A DNA stretch of 64,000 nt from Carettochelys insculpta (GCF_033958435.1 NC_134137.1:240668501-240732500); one strand, 5' to 3'. Positions 44,197-54,408 are shown, counted from the stretch's first letter. Program-made: numbers and translations. The notes: generated by a model not told the origin, from the letters alone.

Positions 44197-44467
44197 GGGG
44201 TCCATGCTGCTTACACAGGGTGTGCGGGCTTGTGGCTCTGCAGACTGTGTGCTGTGCATGCTGAGTGTGTCTGGGAGGGGCCCGTTAAGGGAGCAGCTAG
44301 CTGTTGCCCCGGAAGTGCTAGTCCGCCCTGTGACCCTGTCTGCAGCTGTTCCTGGCACCCTTATTTCGATTTGGGCTGCTTTGGTGCGTAGATGCTCCCC
44401 TGCAGCGCCTACTTCGATGTAGGGCTGCCCAACGTCGACGGCACCAGCCCTGGAGGATGTGTACACG

Positions 44468-44524
44468 CTATTCATCGAAATAGCTTATTTCGATTTCACT
44501 ACACTGAAATAAGCTATTTCGATG
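44468..44524. repeat. 18-bp perfect inverted repeat at the element's right end
   Basis: ATCGAAATAGCTTATTTC and its exact complement GAAATAAGCTATTTCGAT are separated by about 17 bases. Each arm is itself nearly palindromic around AGCT. The equivalent place in the element at 47658 (about 49785-49840) has a decayed version. Probably a binding array or hairpin used in end recognition (inference). Confidence 0.8.
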
Positions 44525-44548
44525 TAGCGTCCCAGTGTATACGTAGCT

Positions 44549-44572
44549 TATGGCTGTTTTTATGTTCTTAAA
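44549..44572 (+). mobile_element. CR1 LINE 3' terminus (right piece)
   Basis: TATGGCTGTTTTTATGTTCT completes the CR1 tail interrupted at 40542, with TAT duplicated by the Harbinger insertion. Confidence 0.9.
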
Positions 44573-46160
44573 AAAAGCTGGGACACCTTTGAAACAGCTT
44601 ACATAAGGGACTGTTCCCGTAAAAATGGGATGGATGGTCACCCAATTCCTGGATCCTCAGAGCAATGCTTTTTACCATTCTTTTCAAGCCAGGTCAAAGA
44701 CCCGAGAGATTAGTTGCCCCACAGTAACTAGCCAATTGTCAGGGCTGTTGAAATAAGATGACAGATCCTAATGGTTAAACGGGCTGTAGGTGTCCTTTCC
44801 ATTATTCTAACCTCTCTCATCCCAGGAACTCAGAGCCTAGTGTTTATTGAGTCAGATGGACCAGAACCTAGTCTAGTTTACAAAGAATTTGGCACTAAGT
44901 TTAAACTTTGAGTCTCTGGAAAAGGCCCAGACTACTCATTTGCTACACAGTAAAAACATACATTCAACCAGAAGCATTTATTTTCCAAAGACAATACCCT
45001 TTGCAATAGAATTGGATTTTACAAACTGGTTTTGCTTTCATTTATAATCCGATTTAAAAATATGTCCCTAAAATATGCAACAAATATGATTATTGGCTTC
45101 AGTGTAGGACACCAGTACAAACTATGCATATCTGTATATTAGCTAATACTGGTTTGATGCTTTTCTAAAGAGCAGAAGTGAGGAATTTCAGCAGTTCACG
45201 AAGTTTAACATGGCTTGGCACAGTAGACATTCACAGATTTATATTGGCCTATATATATTAATTCTACCACAGAACTGAACTGTGTTTACATTCTGGCTGG
45301 AGTTTTGTAGTGCTGGGATCAGGCACCCACAAAAACCTTGATACATCTGAAAAAGTACAGGTTGTACCAAAAGAAAAAAAAATCCATGCAAAGCCTGTCA
45401 CAGCTACTCTAAAGCGAACAGGCAGTTCCTAAAAATCGTGATCCACATAACCCCTACTCTGTTGAGCAAAGGCTTTGCAGCAGCCCTCTCCCCAATTTAA
45501 TGCACACTTTAAAGAGAAGGCTATTCAGTTTTTGGGACTCACTGGGACTGAAGTTCTATAGCGGGATGAAAAAAATTACCCTTTCCAAGTTTACAGACAA
45601 CCTACAGATGGGGTGGTACAATCTCGGCCTCTGATCCGGTGTTTGCTGCATGCAAACAGACATACACTCAATATTCAACTCACACAGAAGGAAGAAGAAA
45701 GCTGTTCACATCTCTCAAGATTGTCAACATGGAAGAGAGTCCTGAAAACTTTTTCCTTATTCCTTAAAATAGCTCTCACTGTTCCATTTCTGGCAGACAG
45801 CTACTGTAGCAAGTAATTAGAGAGGGACTTTCATGTTGGGACAAACAAGAAGAAATGAAAGCATTTAGGCTGAAACAGGTTTCTTTGCCAGTACATTGCT
45901 AAATAAATATTATTTAAAATACTTAGGGAAATCTGGGAGTAGCAGCTCTGATTCTGAGCATGCTGTTTAATCCTTTAGTCAACAAAGTTAGGATCAACCT
46001 CTGTTTGTGAAATCAGTCTTTCCATAGGAATGCATACCCAGGCCAGCTGCCTCCCATGCAGCTAGTTCTCCAGGCAACCTGCCTGTTCCCTGCAATCCCC
46101 TTTCAGAGGCCCTTAAAAACTCATTCAGTTCAAGGGTAGGTCAAACAATCTCCTTTCAGG
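44573..46160. other. No gene recognised
   Basis: Unique-looking AT-rich sequence; no exons or transposon ends found. Confidence 0.5.
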
Positions 46161-46164
46161 CCCC

Positions 46165-46262
46165 GACCCCAGCTCATGCATCTGACAAAGCCAGTCTTTG
46201 CCCACGGAAGCTTATGCTCCAAAATATCTGTTAGTCTATAAGGTGCCACAGGACTTCTTGCT
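46165..46262 (-). repeat. tRNA-derived SINE tail, head lost
   Basis: GCCCACGGAAGCTTATGCTCC and AGTCTATAAGGTGCCACAGG in reverse orientation match the tails at 6966 and 62838. The promoter head is truncated. Confidence 0.75.
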
Positions 46263-46328
46263 GTTTTTAAACCTAGCTCAGAATCTCTCTCCTGATAGTT
46301 CAGGATAGCAACAGAGCACAAACTAAGA

Positions 46329-46601
46329 GGCTGTGTCTAGACTGAGGAGATCTGTTGGCAAAAGGTACGCAAATTGTACAACGCATTTGCATATCTCCAG
46401 CCAACAGTTCTGTTGGGAGAGGCTTTCCTGATATTTGGCCTGTCCACATAGGGCCAAATGTTGGGAAAACCCCCTTTGCCAACACATCCCTTCCTCCTTG
46501 TGGAACGAGGATGACTGGGATGTTGGCAGAAGGCTCCCAGAGCAGACTTCTGGCCAGAGACCTCCAGGATCCCAACAGAAGCCTGAAGTTTAGATACAGC
46601 C
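46329..46601. mobile_element. Harbinger-type MITE with TGTTGGCA motifs
   Basis: A 273-bp element with ends GGCTGTGTCTAGACTG and AGTTTAGATACAGCC. The flanking triplets are AGA (46326-46328) and ATA (46602-46604), one mismatch. The interior repeats TGTTGGC(A/G) and GCCAACA words, and the two halves are complementary. Confidence 0.75.
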
Positions 46602-46604
46602 ATA

Positions 46605-47654
46605 TATTTCTCTGATCAGTTTCAGCTGGGCACATTGTCTCCCCTCTGCTTGTGTCCTTCCCAGACCTCCTCTGCCTCTTTCAGCTGAGAAATCCCTACA
46701 AAAGCCTTCTCTATACCTTCTGCAGGAGCAGTGTCCAATCAGCTATAGCAAACTAGCCACATTATCATGAAAATATATTAATTGTTCAAGCCAGCTAACC
46801 ACATTCAACCAACCACATGTGCCTAGTGGTTAGTGTCTTGGACACCTGGGATCTATAATGTCTTCAAGCATAACTGCAGCTTCCTAAACATCCCAGCTAT
46901 CAGCTCAGGGTACACCAGGCACTCTCTGGCTTTCTACCGTACTTACAAGCTTGGAGTAGTTTCTTGAACTTTCCCATTAAAAGAGACTTGTTTCCTTTGT
47001 ACGGAAAGCATCTAATTCCTCTCAGGTGAGACTCATCCTGTAACCAGGGTTGGCTTAACAGCAGGCTCTCCACAGGTAATGGGGCAAGCTATCCTGTTAG
47101 AGAACGATAACAATGTCATAAATTCAATGTTATTACTTCACTGAAGAGCTCAATGTACCGGGGGCGGGGGTGGGAAATATGTTGAATTATAAACATAGTA
47201 GGAAAGATCCCCACCTGGTATACATTGGAGCAGCTTCATTGGACTCGAGAACTTTGTTGATTTGCAGCAGCTTGAGATTTACCCAGATTTCTGAACAGTT
47301 GATTAGCAAAATTGATTTAAAATTTTCTGAAAAACACAGGACAAAACAATGACATCATTTTAAGAGAGCTTTTAAAGCATTTCCTAGGGTAAAAGTCCTA
47401 TTCAGAAGGAATTTTGATTTGGGTCCTGACAGAGCACTGTTCCATGTTAATTTACTGCCTGTATAGAGGTGCTTCTCGCTTTATTTTGCGATATAAAATT
47501 GTTCTTGAGCTACAGAGTCATAGATCCCAATTTTGTAACTACAATTCTTGGCTATGCAATTACAAGAGGAGCATTATACTCTATAATTAGGTGGCAGCTA
47601 CAAATAAGACATGCAGATGGTGTTATTAGTATGTGTGAATTCACGTTAAGAAAC
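46605..47654. other. No gene recognised
   Basis: Unremarkable sequence up to the next Harbinger element. Confidence 0.5.
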
Positions 47655-48119
47655 CATGGGTGTGTCTACACGAGCCGCCTACTTCGAAGTAGCTGGTACA
47701 ACGTCGAAATAGCACGCATTGAGTCTACACGCGCCGTGCACTATTTCGACGTTGAAATTGACATTAGGCGGCGAGATGTCAAAATCGCTATTCCAATCTG
47801 AAGATGGGAATAGTGCCCTACTTCAACATTAACGTCGAAGTAGGGTGTGTGTATACAATCCACGTCCCGCTACTTCGAAATAGCGAGGTCCTCCATTGCA
47901 GCCATCAGCCGAGGGGTTGAGACGCTCTGTCCAGCCCCTGCGGGGCTCTATGGTCCCCGCGCGCAGCAGCCCTTAAAGCTCCACGGACCCGGATTTCCTG
48001 TGGCAGGAAGCTGAGAGCGTGCAGGCAGCAGCACACTCACATGTTAGCCCTGCACGCCCTCCAGAGGCCCCAAATCAACCACCCAGCACCCTTGGCAGCC
48101 AGCCAGCCCCCAGAGCATC

Positions 48120-48515
48120 CCCAGGGCTCCCCTCCTGAGGGGACCCAGGCACCCCGGCAGCCAAAGGGGGGGGCCAAAAAGAGGCGGGGCCCCTCCTAGT
48201 CAGACACCAAGCTCTGAGACCTGCTGGGGCTTTGGGATGAGGAGGAGGTGCTCCACGCGATGGTAAGCAAGTGGCAGAACACAGAAGAATTCGCCTGACT
48301 GGCCGAGGGCCTGGCCGCCTGGGGTCACCCTGCCCGTACTTCAGACCATGTCTGGAGCAAGGTGAAGGAGTTGCGGCAGGGGTACGCCTAGGCCCAGGAC
48401 TCAGCCAGCTGGTCTGGGGCTGCCCCCGCCACTTCCCCCTTTTACAGGGAGCTCAGGGCCCTCCTGGGCCCCCAGGACACCTCTTCCCCCACCCCCCCGG
48501 CCACCCTTGACACCA
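48120..48515 (+). pseudogene. Myb/SANT-like protein exon 1, degenerate
   Basis: It retains DLLGLWDEEEVLHAMVSKW, LAEGLAAWGHPARTSDHVW, SKVKELRQGYA and the GAAPATSPFYRELRALLGP block. In-frame stops interrupt it (TAG before the domain near 48197, TGA near 48297, TAG near 48388). It ends at the deletion junction. Confidence 0.75.
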
Positions 48516-49475
48516 TGGCCAGGCATCGTGTGTACAGCCCGGCCAGCCCACGTAAACATTCTGGAAGCGGCCCCAGCTGTCTACCTTGGCCTGCGGTTGA
48601 TGTATCTTCCCCTGCTGTGGTCTGGGGCACGAATGGGAACGTGGGTACCATCCAGGGCCCCAAAGCAGTTTGTGAACCCCAGGGTGGCGAATCCAGTGAT
48701 GGCTGTGTCCAGGTCCTCGACTTGGACGACCCTCTAGAGCAGCATGGCATTGAGTGCACAGACAATTTGTGGGGAGGGAACGCAAGTGCCCATGAGGGTG
48801 TGCAGGGTGCCCCAGGCCCCTCCCCCCAGGCCCCCCTTCTGGGCATCTCCCTGGGTACCCTGCCTGCCCTGCCCCTCCCTCCCCAGTCCCATACCCAGCC
48901 CCTCCCTCCCTGGCACTCCTCTCTCCCCAGCCCCACACCCGGTCCCCTCCTCAGCCCCCCCGCCCCCCCAGTGGGTGCGTGCCCAGGTCTCCTTCCCTCC
49001 ATGACAACGGCCTTGACCGTGGCCTTTCCAAATCTGAACTGGTGTCCCACGGAGTGGTAGCTGTCTGGAGTGGCCAGCTTCCAGACAGCTATTGCAACCT
49101 TCTTCTCGACGGGGAGGGCGCGCCGCATCCGTGTGTCCTGGTGCCTCAGCGCAGGGGTGAGCCACTGGCAGAGCACCAGGAAGGTCTGCCAGTGCATGCA
49201 GAAGTTCCACAGCCGCTAGTCGTTGTCCCACTCCCCCATGACCAGCTGCTCCCACCCCTTGGAGCTGGTGGGGTATCTCCAGAGGTGGCGAAGCACCCAG
49301 CAGGGGAGGAAGAGGGGAGCCCAGTGGTCAGGGGCATCCCTGTCTGCCCCCGGGAAGGCTCCCCTGCCAGGAGCTGCTGGGCGGCCTCCCATGCAGCATC
49401 TAGCAGGGCGCTTGATCCCTGGGTGACTATCTAGAAGGCTTCCAGGTGCTGCTGCTGCTGTTGCTGGGGGTCCAT
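48516..49475 (-). pseudogene. HARBI1-type transposase, C-terminal half deleted
   Basis: The start ATG (49475-49473) is followed by a short glutamine run and an early stop. Exon 1 keeps GWEQLVMGEWDND and MHWQTFLVLCQWLTPALRH, the helix-turn-helix region and FGKATVKAVVMEG. Exon 2 starts near 48765 and keeps LNAMLL, FATLGFTNCFGALDGTHVP (first D) and a YINRR-like motif, in changed frames. The second D and the E are deleted, so it cannot be active. Confidence 0.8.
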
Positions 49476-49657
49476 GGCTGCTGTGCATCAGTCTGTGAGA
49501 GTGTGGCTAGCACTCTGCAGACCTTGTGCTGTGCAAGCCAGGTGTTTCTGGGAGGGGCCCTTTAAAGGATCAGCTTGCTGTTGCTCTGGAAGGGCTAGTC
49601 CAGCCTGTGACCCCGTCCACAGGCTTTCCTGGCCCCTTATTTCAACAGGGAGCACTT

Positions 49658-49678
49658 GTGTGTGTGTGTGTGTGTGTG
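49658..49678. repeat. (GT)n microsatellite
   Basis: About ten GT units inside the element's right end. Confidence 0.95.
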
Positions 49679-50218
49679 GATGCTCCACATTTCCTTCTGG
49701 GGTGGCTCCTTTCAACGTTCCCCATAGCTACTTCGATGGTGAACTTTGACGGCACCAGCCCTGGAGGATGTGTCAATGATATGCATCAAAGTAGCCTATT
49801 TCAATGTTCTTACTTCAAAATAGGCTACTTCGACATAGTGTGCTAGTGTAGCCATAGCCCATGTGAATCTCTGATTGGGAAAAAGATGTAGTGTGCTGAC
49901 CAATGAGGAGACAGTTAATGTGCCAGATGTTTGTCAGACTCTAAATTCCAAGACCTACCATATTAATTCACTCCAGCACGGCAGGCCCTCAGGAGGCCAA
50001 AGTATCACTTGAGTTTGACTGAGATCTCTGAACATGGAACATCAGGCTATCTGCTCTTTGGGGTGAAATTCACCCTTCAAAAACTGATTACATGGGTAAG
50101 GGACCATGAAAAGTTTGAGTTAGAAGAAGACAAAAGCACTCGTGAAAAATATTAATTTCTGTTGTTTTTCCCCCATTTCAAAAGAGCTCAAACAGATTTT
50201 CAAAAACTCAAATGTAGT

Positions 50219-50356
50219 TACAAGTTGAACCTCTCTTGTCTGGCACCCTTGGGACCTGACCAGTGCTGGATGAGAGAATTTGCTGGAACATGGGAACTCA
50301 ATATTGTCTCGCACATGACCAACACTTCCACTGCTTACTGGGCCCTTAGAAGACAT
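50219..50356. mobile_element. Terminal-inverted-repeat DNA element, left part (split by Harbinger)
   Basis: It begins AAGTTGAACCTCTCTTGTCTGG. The right part (54774-54960) ends with a sequence whose complement starts AGGTTGAATCTCTTTAATCC. These are inverted repeats about 22 bp long around a roughly 325-bp element once the Harbinger insertion is removed. I do not assign it to a named superfamily, and no clean target duplication was found. Confidence 0.6.
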
Positions 50357-50843
50357 TTAGGCTGCGTCTACACTAGCAAGTACATTCAAAATTAGAATCG
50401 GAAGACCAAGCTCTTTAGAAAGAGCCTGCGGAGCGTCCACACACACCCCGCACCCTTTCAAAAGTAACTTCGAAAGAACTCCCACATTCTTTCGAAGTCG
50501 GTCCTCCGTTCCCGGGATGGGAAGAGCGCCCCCCACCTTTGAAAGATAATTTTGAAAGAGAGCAAGTGTAGACGCTCCGTGTCCCGCTCATTCAAAAGAG
50601 GGAGTCCTCCATGGTGGTGATCAGCTGGCAGGCGGCAGTGCCACTTACAGCACAGACAGAGCTCTACGGGTCTAGCGTCCGGCCGCGCTTGAGAGGATGC
50701 AGGCTCCCAGAAACCCTCAGGCGGGAGGCTGAGAGCGTGCAGCCAGCAGTGAGGCCACGCTGCTCTCCAGCTCGCCAGACACCGTGACGGCCAGCCAGTC
50801 CCGCACACCACCCAGCCCCACGGCCAGCCACCCGGACCCCTGA

Positions 50844-51446
50844 CCACCTCAGGGGCCCTCCAAAGACAGCGGGAAGTCATTCCAGGAAGTGGGCCAGGCC
50901 CTGAAACGTCGAGCCCCCTCCTGGACAGAGGCTGAGATCAAGGACCTCCTCTCCCTCTGGGAGGATGAGGAGGTCCTCCAACAAACAGAGGTCCGTCACC
51001 GCAATGCGGTAGCCTTTGAGCAGCTGGCAAAGGGGCTGCTTGGCTGCGGCCACCCCACCTGCACACTGGACCAGGTCCAGTCCAAGGTAAAAGAGCTGCA
51101 GCAGCGGTATTGCAGGGCCCAGGACGCAGCCGGGCGGTCAGGGGCAGCCCCCACAAACTGCCCCTACTACACAGAGCTCCACCGCCTCCTCGGGCCAAAG
51201 GAGCCCGGACCCCCCCACCATCCTCCTGGACACGTCGGTCGGTGACACCGAGCCAGAGACGGCGACTGAGGTTGAGGAGCACCCGGGGTCATTAGCCAGC
51301 TCCAGGCGACCGTGGACAGCATGGCTACCCAACCAGTGATGATGAGGGCTCGAGTGAGGGGGCCCTCGTCATCGACCTCCCATCTGGGCTGTCCAGCCGG
51401 GCACCATCCGACCATACCTCGCCTGCCTTCCTGGAGGGACTCCTAG
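50844..51446 (+). pseudogene. Myb/SANT-like DNA-binding protein, exon 1
   Basis: The frame opens at 50844 with no ATG. It reads a basic stretch (LKRRAPSWTEAEIKDLLSL), the first helix WEDEEVLQQ, the second helix AFEQLAKGLLGCGHPTCTL and the third DQVQSKVKELQQRYCRAQ. GAAPTNCPYYTELHRLLGP follows. A C7 run at 51210-51216 shifts the frame; the continuation is VGDTEPETATEVEEHPGSL. After another change it reads GALVIDLPSGLSSRAPSDHTS up to a GTAGGT donor at 51447. The trihelix domain itself is intact here, the best in the window. The start codon is missing, as in the 40543 copy, or lies in an unseen upstream exon. Confidence 0.8.
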
Positions 51447-51793
51447 GTAGGTGGCATGCACACCAGCCCTAGTGCCCAGGGAGAGAGTGTCAGGTCCCAC
51501 CTGAGGTGGCCACAGGCATCCCACACAGCCACCAGTCCAGGTGCATGTGGACCCTGGACAGCTATGTTCCCTGGGCTGTCAGGGGGATGGTGTGCGGCAC
51601 TCAGCACCACATAGATGGGACAGCATCAGCGGCTGCCCAGACTTAGAGGGAGCAGGGAACAGCGTGGTGGGGAGGCACGTTCCCGGTACCCTTATGGGGC
51701 ATCCAGGGACATGTACCTTGGTGGGGGGGCAGGACATGGGGACCTGCACCTGGGACTAATGGCCCATTCCCCCCTCCCCTTCTGTCTCCACAG

Positions 51794-52075
51794 CTCCTGC
51801 AGCCACTGGCCGGACCAGCCCCACCATGGAGGGCGAGGGGGGAGCGACCAGCACCCCGAGCAAGGACCGTGTGGGGTCACTGCCTGGCCACCCACCGGCA
51901 CCACCAGGGCAGCAACGAGGAGGCGGGGGACACTGCCCATACCGCAGCTTTGTGGGACCTTACTGGCGTGCTGTGGGAGTGGCTTGCCATGGAGCGGCAG
52001 GCCTGGGACAGGGTTGCGGTGATCATGGACACCCTGACCCAGGCCATGGTGTACCACCTAGACCCAGCTGCCACC
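51794..52075 (+). pseudogene. Myb/SANT-like protein, C-terminal exon
   Basis: A TCTCCACAG acceptor ends at 51793. After a Ser/Thr/Glu-rich part (ATSTPSKDR) and a frame change, the frame encodes LWDLTGVLWEWLAMERQAW and DRVAVIMDTLTQAM, a helical or coiled-coil stretch equivalent to the C-terminal exon at 41960. The end of the gene is obscured by the 45-bp repeats that follow. Confidence 0.65.
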
Positions 52076-52149
52076 CCATGGCATGCCACTCCCACCCCCC
52101 CACCCTCATCCCACCATCCCTCATCCCCCTGTCACCCAACCACCCCGTC

Positions 52150-52372
52150 GCCTCCCCAGTCCCCCGGTCAACCTCCTCACCCCTGACCTCAACCACCTCC
52201 CCAGCCCCCCCGTCAGCCTCCCCACTCTCAACCTCAACCACCTCCCCAGTCCCCCCGGTCAACCTCCTCACCCCCGACCTCAACCACCTCCCCAGCCCCC
52301 CGGTCAGCCTCCCCACCCTCAACCTCAACCACCTCCCCAGTCCCCCGGTCAGCCTCCCCACCCCCAACATCT
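52150..52372. repeat. 45-bp minisatellite within the Harbinger element
   Basis: CCTCAACCACCTCCCCAG recurs at 52187, 52232, 52278 and 52323, spacing 45, 46 and 45 bp, with alternating sub-variants (CCTGACCTC/CTCTCAACC). The 45-bp unit is a multiple of three and open in more than one frame, encoding a proline/leucine-rich 15-residue repeat. The sister element at 40543 has only a short Pro-rich stretch at the same place. Confidence 0.85.
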
Positions 52373-52379
52373 CCTGCCC

Positions 52380-52990
52380 CCCCCGTCTTCCCCCGCCCGC
52401 CCTCTGCAGCAAACCCCTCCCCATGAGCCCGACCTCTCTGCCCTTGTCCCAACCCATCTGCCCCGTCTGCCCTGATGCAGCTGGACCATATGTTGATGGC
52501 CAGGCTGGCCAAGGTGAGGCCATTTCCCCCTGCCCCCCCACACCTCCCATGCTGACCCCAAGGAGCCCGCAGGGGCCCCCTCCGAAGCAGCGCCCCTACC
52601 TACCCGTGCCACCTGCCCCAGCCCAGCCATGATGGACTCCCCAGACCTGGGGGGGAAGGGGTGGACGTGGGCGACGGGGATCCCATCCCTCAACCCCCAT
52701 AAATGAATAGGGCCTTCCGCCCTTACCTTCGGCCCTCCCAGGGCCCAGAGAGTAACCACCTGGGGCCACAACACCCCTGTATATAGCTCCCCCTAGCCTC
52801 CCTTTGTGGGCTACACCCTGTATGTAGTTCCCCCCAGCCCCCCATTCTGGGATACCCCTCTCTGTACATAGGCAGCAAAGCAGTAGTATCGGTTAAGTAG
52901 AGTGTTTATTTTGTGGTCCCATCTGGGTCTGCTGTGCATGTGTGGGGGTGTTGCAGTGTGCATGGGAGTGGTGGGGTGTGCGTACATGGA
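52380..52990. other. Convergent 3' region between the two Harbinger genes
   Basis: C-rich low-complexity sequence, then AATAAA-like words. A minus-strand AATAAA lies near 52908-52903 (plus TTTATT), which could end the transposase transcript. No additional reading frame with family resemblance. Confidence 0.5.
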
Positions 52991-52996
52991 GGTGGG

Positions 52997-54408
52997 GTGG
53001 TTACTGCAGTTCCCACTCAAAGGCCTGGTGCAGGCCTCCCGTACCCACACCCCGTCCTGCTGGGCCTGGCGGCATGGGGCTGTTCATACCCGCGCCCTGC
53101 CTCAATGGCCCACCCATGCATGAATGGTTCGTGCTTTGCCTCCACAAGGTTATGCAGGGCACAGCAGGCCCCAACCACTGCTGGCACACTGGGGAGGCCA
53201 ACCTCCAGCCTCATGAGGAGGCATCTGAAGCACCCTTTCAAGTTGCCAAATGCCCACTCCACCGCATTGCGGGCCCAGTTCAGCCGCTCATTAAAAACAT
53301 CCTGGCTGGGCTGTGTGTATCCTGTGTGTGGTCTCATGAGCCAGGCCTGCAGGGGGGTAGGCCGCGTTCGCCACAATGCAGGGTGGCATTGTGGTATCCC
53401 CAATGGGGAGCTCGCACTGGCAGATGAAGGTCCCCTCAGTCATGCGGCGGCCCAGCCCCAAGTTCCAGAACACCCTGGCATCATGGGCACGGCTGGACCA
53501 GCCCACACAGATGTCCTGGAACCGACCATTGGCGTTGACGAGTGCCTGCAGGACCATGGAGTGGTAGCCCTTACGGTTTTTGAAAGCCCCACCGCTGTGC
53601 TCTGGGGCCCAGATGGTGATGTGCATGCTGTCCAGGGCCCCGAAGCAGTTTGGGAAGCCCAACTCCTCAAAGCCCCGGATGGCATCACCCAGGTCCCTCA
53701 TACACACTAGCTGCTGCAGGAGGACCCTGTTGATGGTCTGGACGACCTGCACGGAGCGGGAGGAGGATGCACTCATGAGCATGGAGTGGGGTGTAGCATG
53801 CCCAACCATCCCTGGCCCTTGCAGGGCAAGTCTTCCTGGAGCCCCTGTCCCTGTCCCTGTCCTGTCCCCGGTGAGGGCTGCCCTGTGGTCCTCGATGGTG
53901 CCCCAAGCCGGATTGCCCCCCTTCCCCTGGCCCCTGCATGTGCATGGCTTACCTCATTGAGGACGGCCCCTACAGTGGCTCTGCCCACCCCGAATTGATG
54001 GCCGACAGATTGGTGACTGTCTCGAGTGGCCAGTTTCCAGAGGGTGATGGCCACCCTTTTCTGGAGTGTGAGCGCTGGCCTCATGCAGGTGTCCTGGTGC
54101 TGGAGGGCTGGGGCGAGCCAGTGGCACAGCTCTAGGAATGTCCCCTTGGTCATCCGGAAGTTCTGTAGCCACTGGTCATTGCCCCAGTCCTCCAGCACCA
54201 GCCGCTCCCACCAGTCGCTGCTTGTGGGGAAGCTCCACAGGCAGTGGATGCCCCGGGGGCCCGGATGGGGACGTCGCGCCCTCTGGATGACTTCCGGGAG
54301 GGTGGCTAGTAGGCTGGCTGACCATAGCCACTGCTGCATGGCAGCCAGGACCACAGCCAGTGCACTGGCCACGGCCTCGATGGGGATGGGGGGCTGCTCA
54401 GGTTCCAT
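52997..54408 (-). pseudogene. HARBI1-type DDE transposase, two exons, one frameshift and a lost catalytic aspartate
   Basis: ATG at 54408-54406 (MEPEQPPIPIEAV). Exon 1 is open to a GTAAGC donor (exon end 53953). The 206-bp intron is 53952-53747 and exon 2 starts at 53746. The two exons lie in different frames that only this intron joins, which supports the splice. Exon 1 holds WWERLVLEDWGNDQWLQNF, the helix-turn-helix and VGRATVGAVLNEV. Exon 2 holds FGALDSMHIT (first D), then IVANAAYP where the family has D, so the second catalytic residue is N. A G6 run (53352-53357) shifts the frame one base. The frame continues with QAWLMRPHTGYTQ and VEWAFGNLKGCFRC (the E), then ALHNLVEAKHEPFMHGW. A near-intact gene made inactive by two point-scale lesions. 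Confidence 0.9.

Larger units (their letters stand above)
42641..44205 (-). pseudogene. HARBI1-type DDE transposase, two exons, broken by three small insertions
   Basis: Expected start ATG at 44205-44203 (MDPH followed by ten glutamines). Exon 1 runs to a GTAAGA donor (exon end 43685), the intron is 43684-43526, and exon 2 is 43525-42641. Exon 1 encodes WWERLVLGRWNHDRWLRNF, a helix-turn-helix region and SVGKATVEAVLM. Exon 2 is fully open with the DDE triad: D in FGALDGTHIP, D in VVADAAYPLWPWLMDPY and E in VVESTFGHLKGLWRC. The signature CSALHNLVESKGEAF follows. Three lesions interrupt exon 1: TGCATAGC duplicated at 44097-44112, a G10 run at 44002-44011, and CTGAACTG duplicated at 43722-43737. 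Each shifts the frame and together they restore it only at the exon's end. Predicted length about 460 residues. It is the least decayed exon 2 in the window. Confidence 0.9.
40543..44548. mobile_element. PIF/Harbinger two-gene element, nearly complete (TTCGAAAT type)
   Basis: A 4006-bp element with ends AGCCGCGTCTACACTAG and AGTGTATACGTAGCT and 3-bp duplication TAT (40540-40542, 44549-44551). The CR1 tail reads continuously once the element and one TAT are ignored, proving the boundaries. Subterminal regions repeat TCGAAATAGC/GCTATTTCGA and CTTCGAAGTAG. Gene order: Myb-like gene plus, transposase minus, convergent, meeting at about 42600-42640. The right end has an 18-bp perfect inverted repeat (see 44468). 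Confidence 0.95.
47658..49859. mobile_element. PIF/Harbinger internal-deletion element (TTCGAAAT type)
   Basis: A 2202-bp element with ends GGGTGTGTCTACACGAG and CTAGTGTAGCCATAGCC and 3-bp duplication CAT (47655-47657, 49860-49862). It is a diverged sister of 40543-44548. A deletion joins the Myb-like exon 1 directly to the middle of the transposase exon 2 near 48515. The Myb C-terminal exon, the intergenic part and the second half of the catalytic domain are gone. Confidence 0.9.

Noticed and set aside
51826..52632. 268-codon proline-rich plus-strand frame as a gene
   Set aside because: It arises from the 45-bp minisatellite and C-rich sequence within the Harbinger element. Only the first part overlaps a real Myb-gene exon, partly in another frame.
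29771..54408. Host HARBI1 gene or domesticated transposase
   Set aside because: All copies lie inside clear transposon ends with 3-bp duplications, and all carry lesions. This is not the pattern of a conserved host gene.
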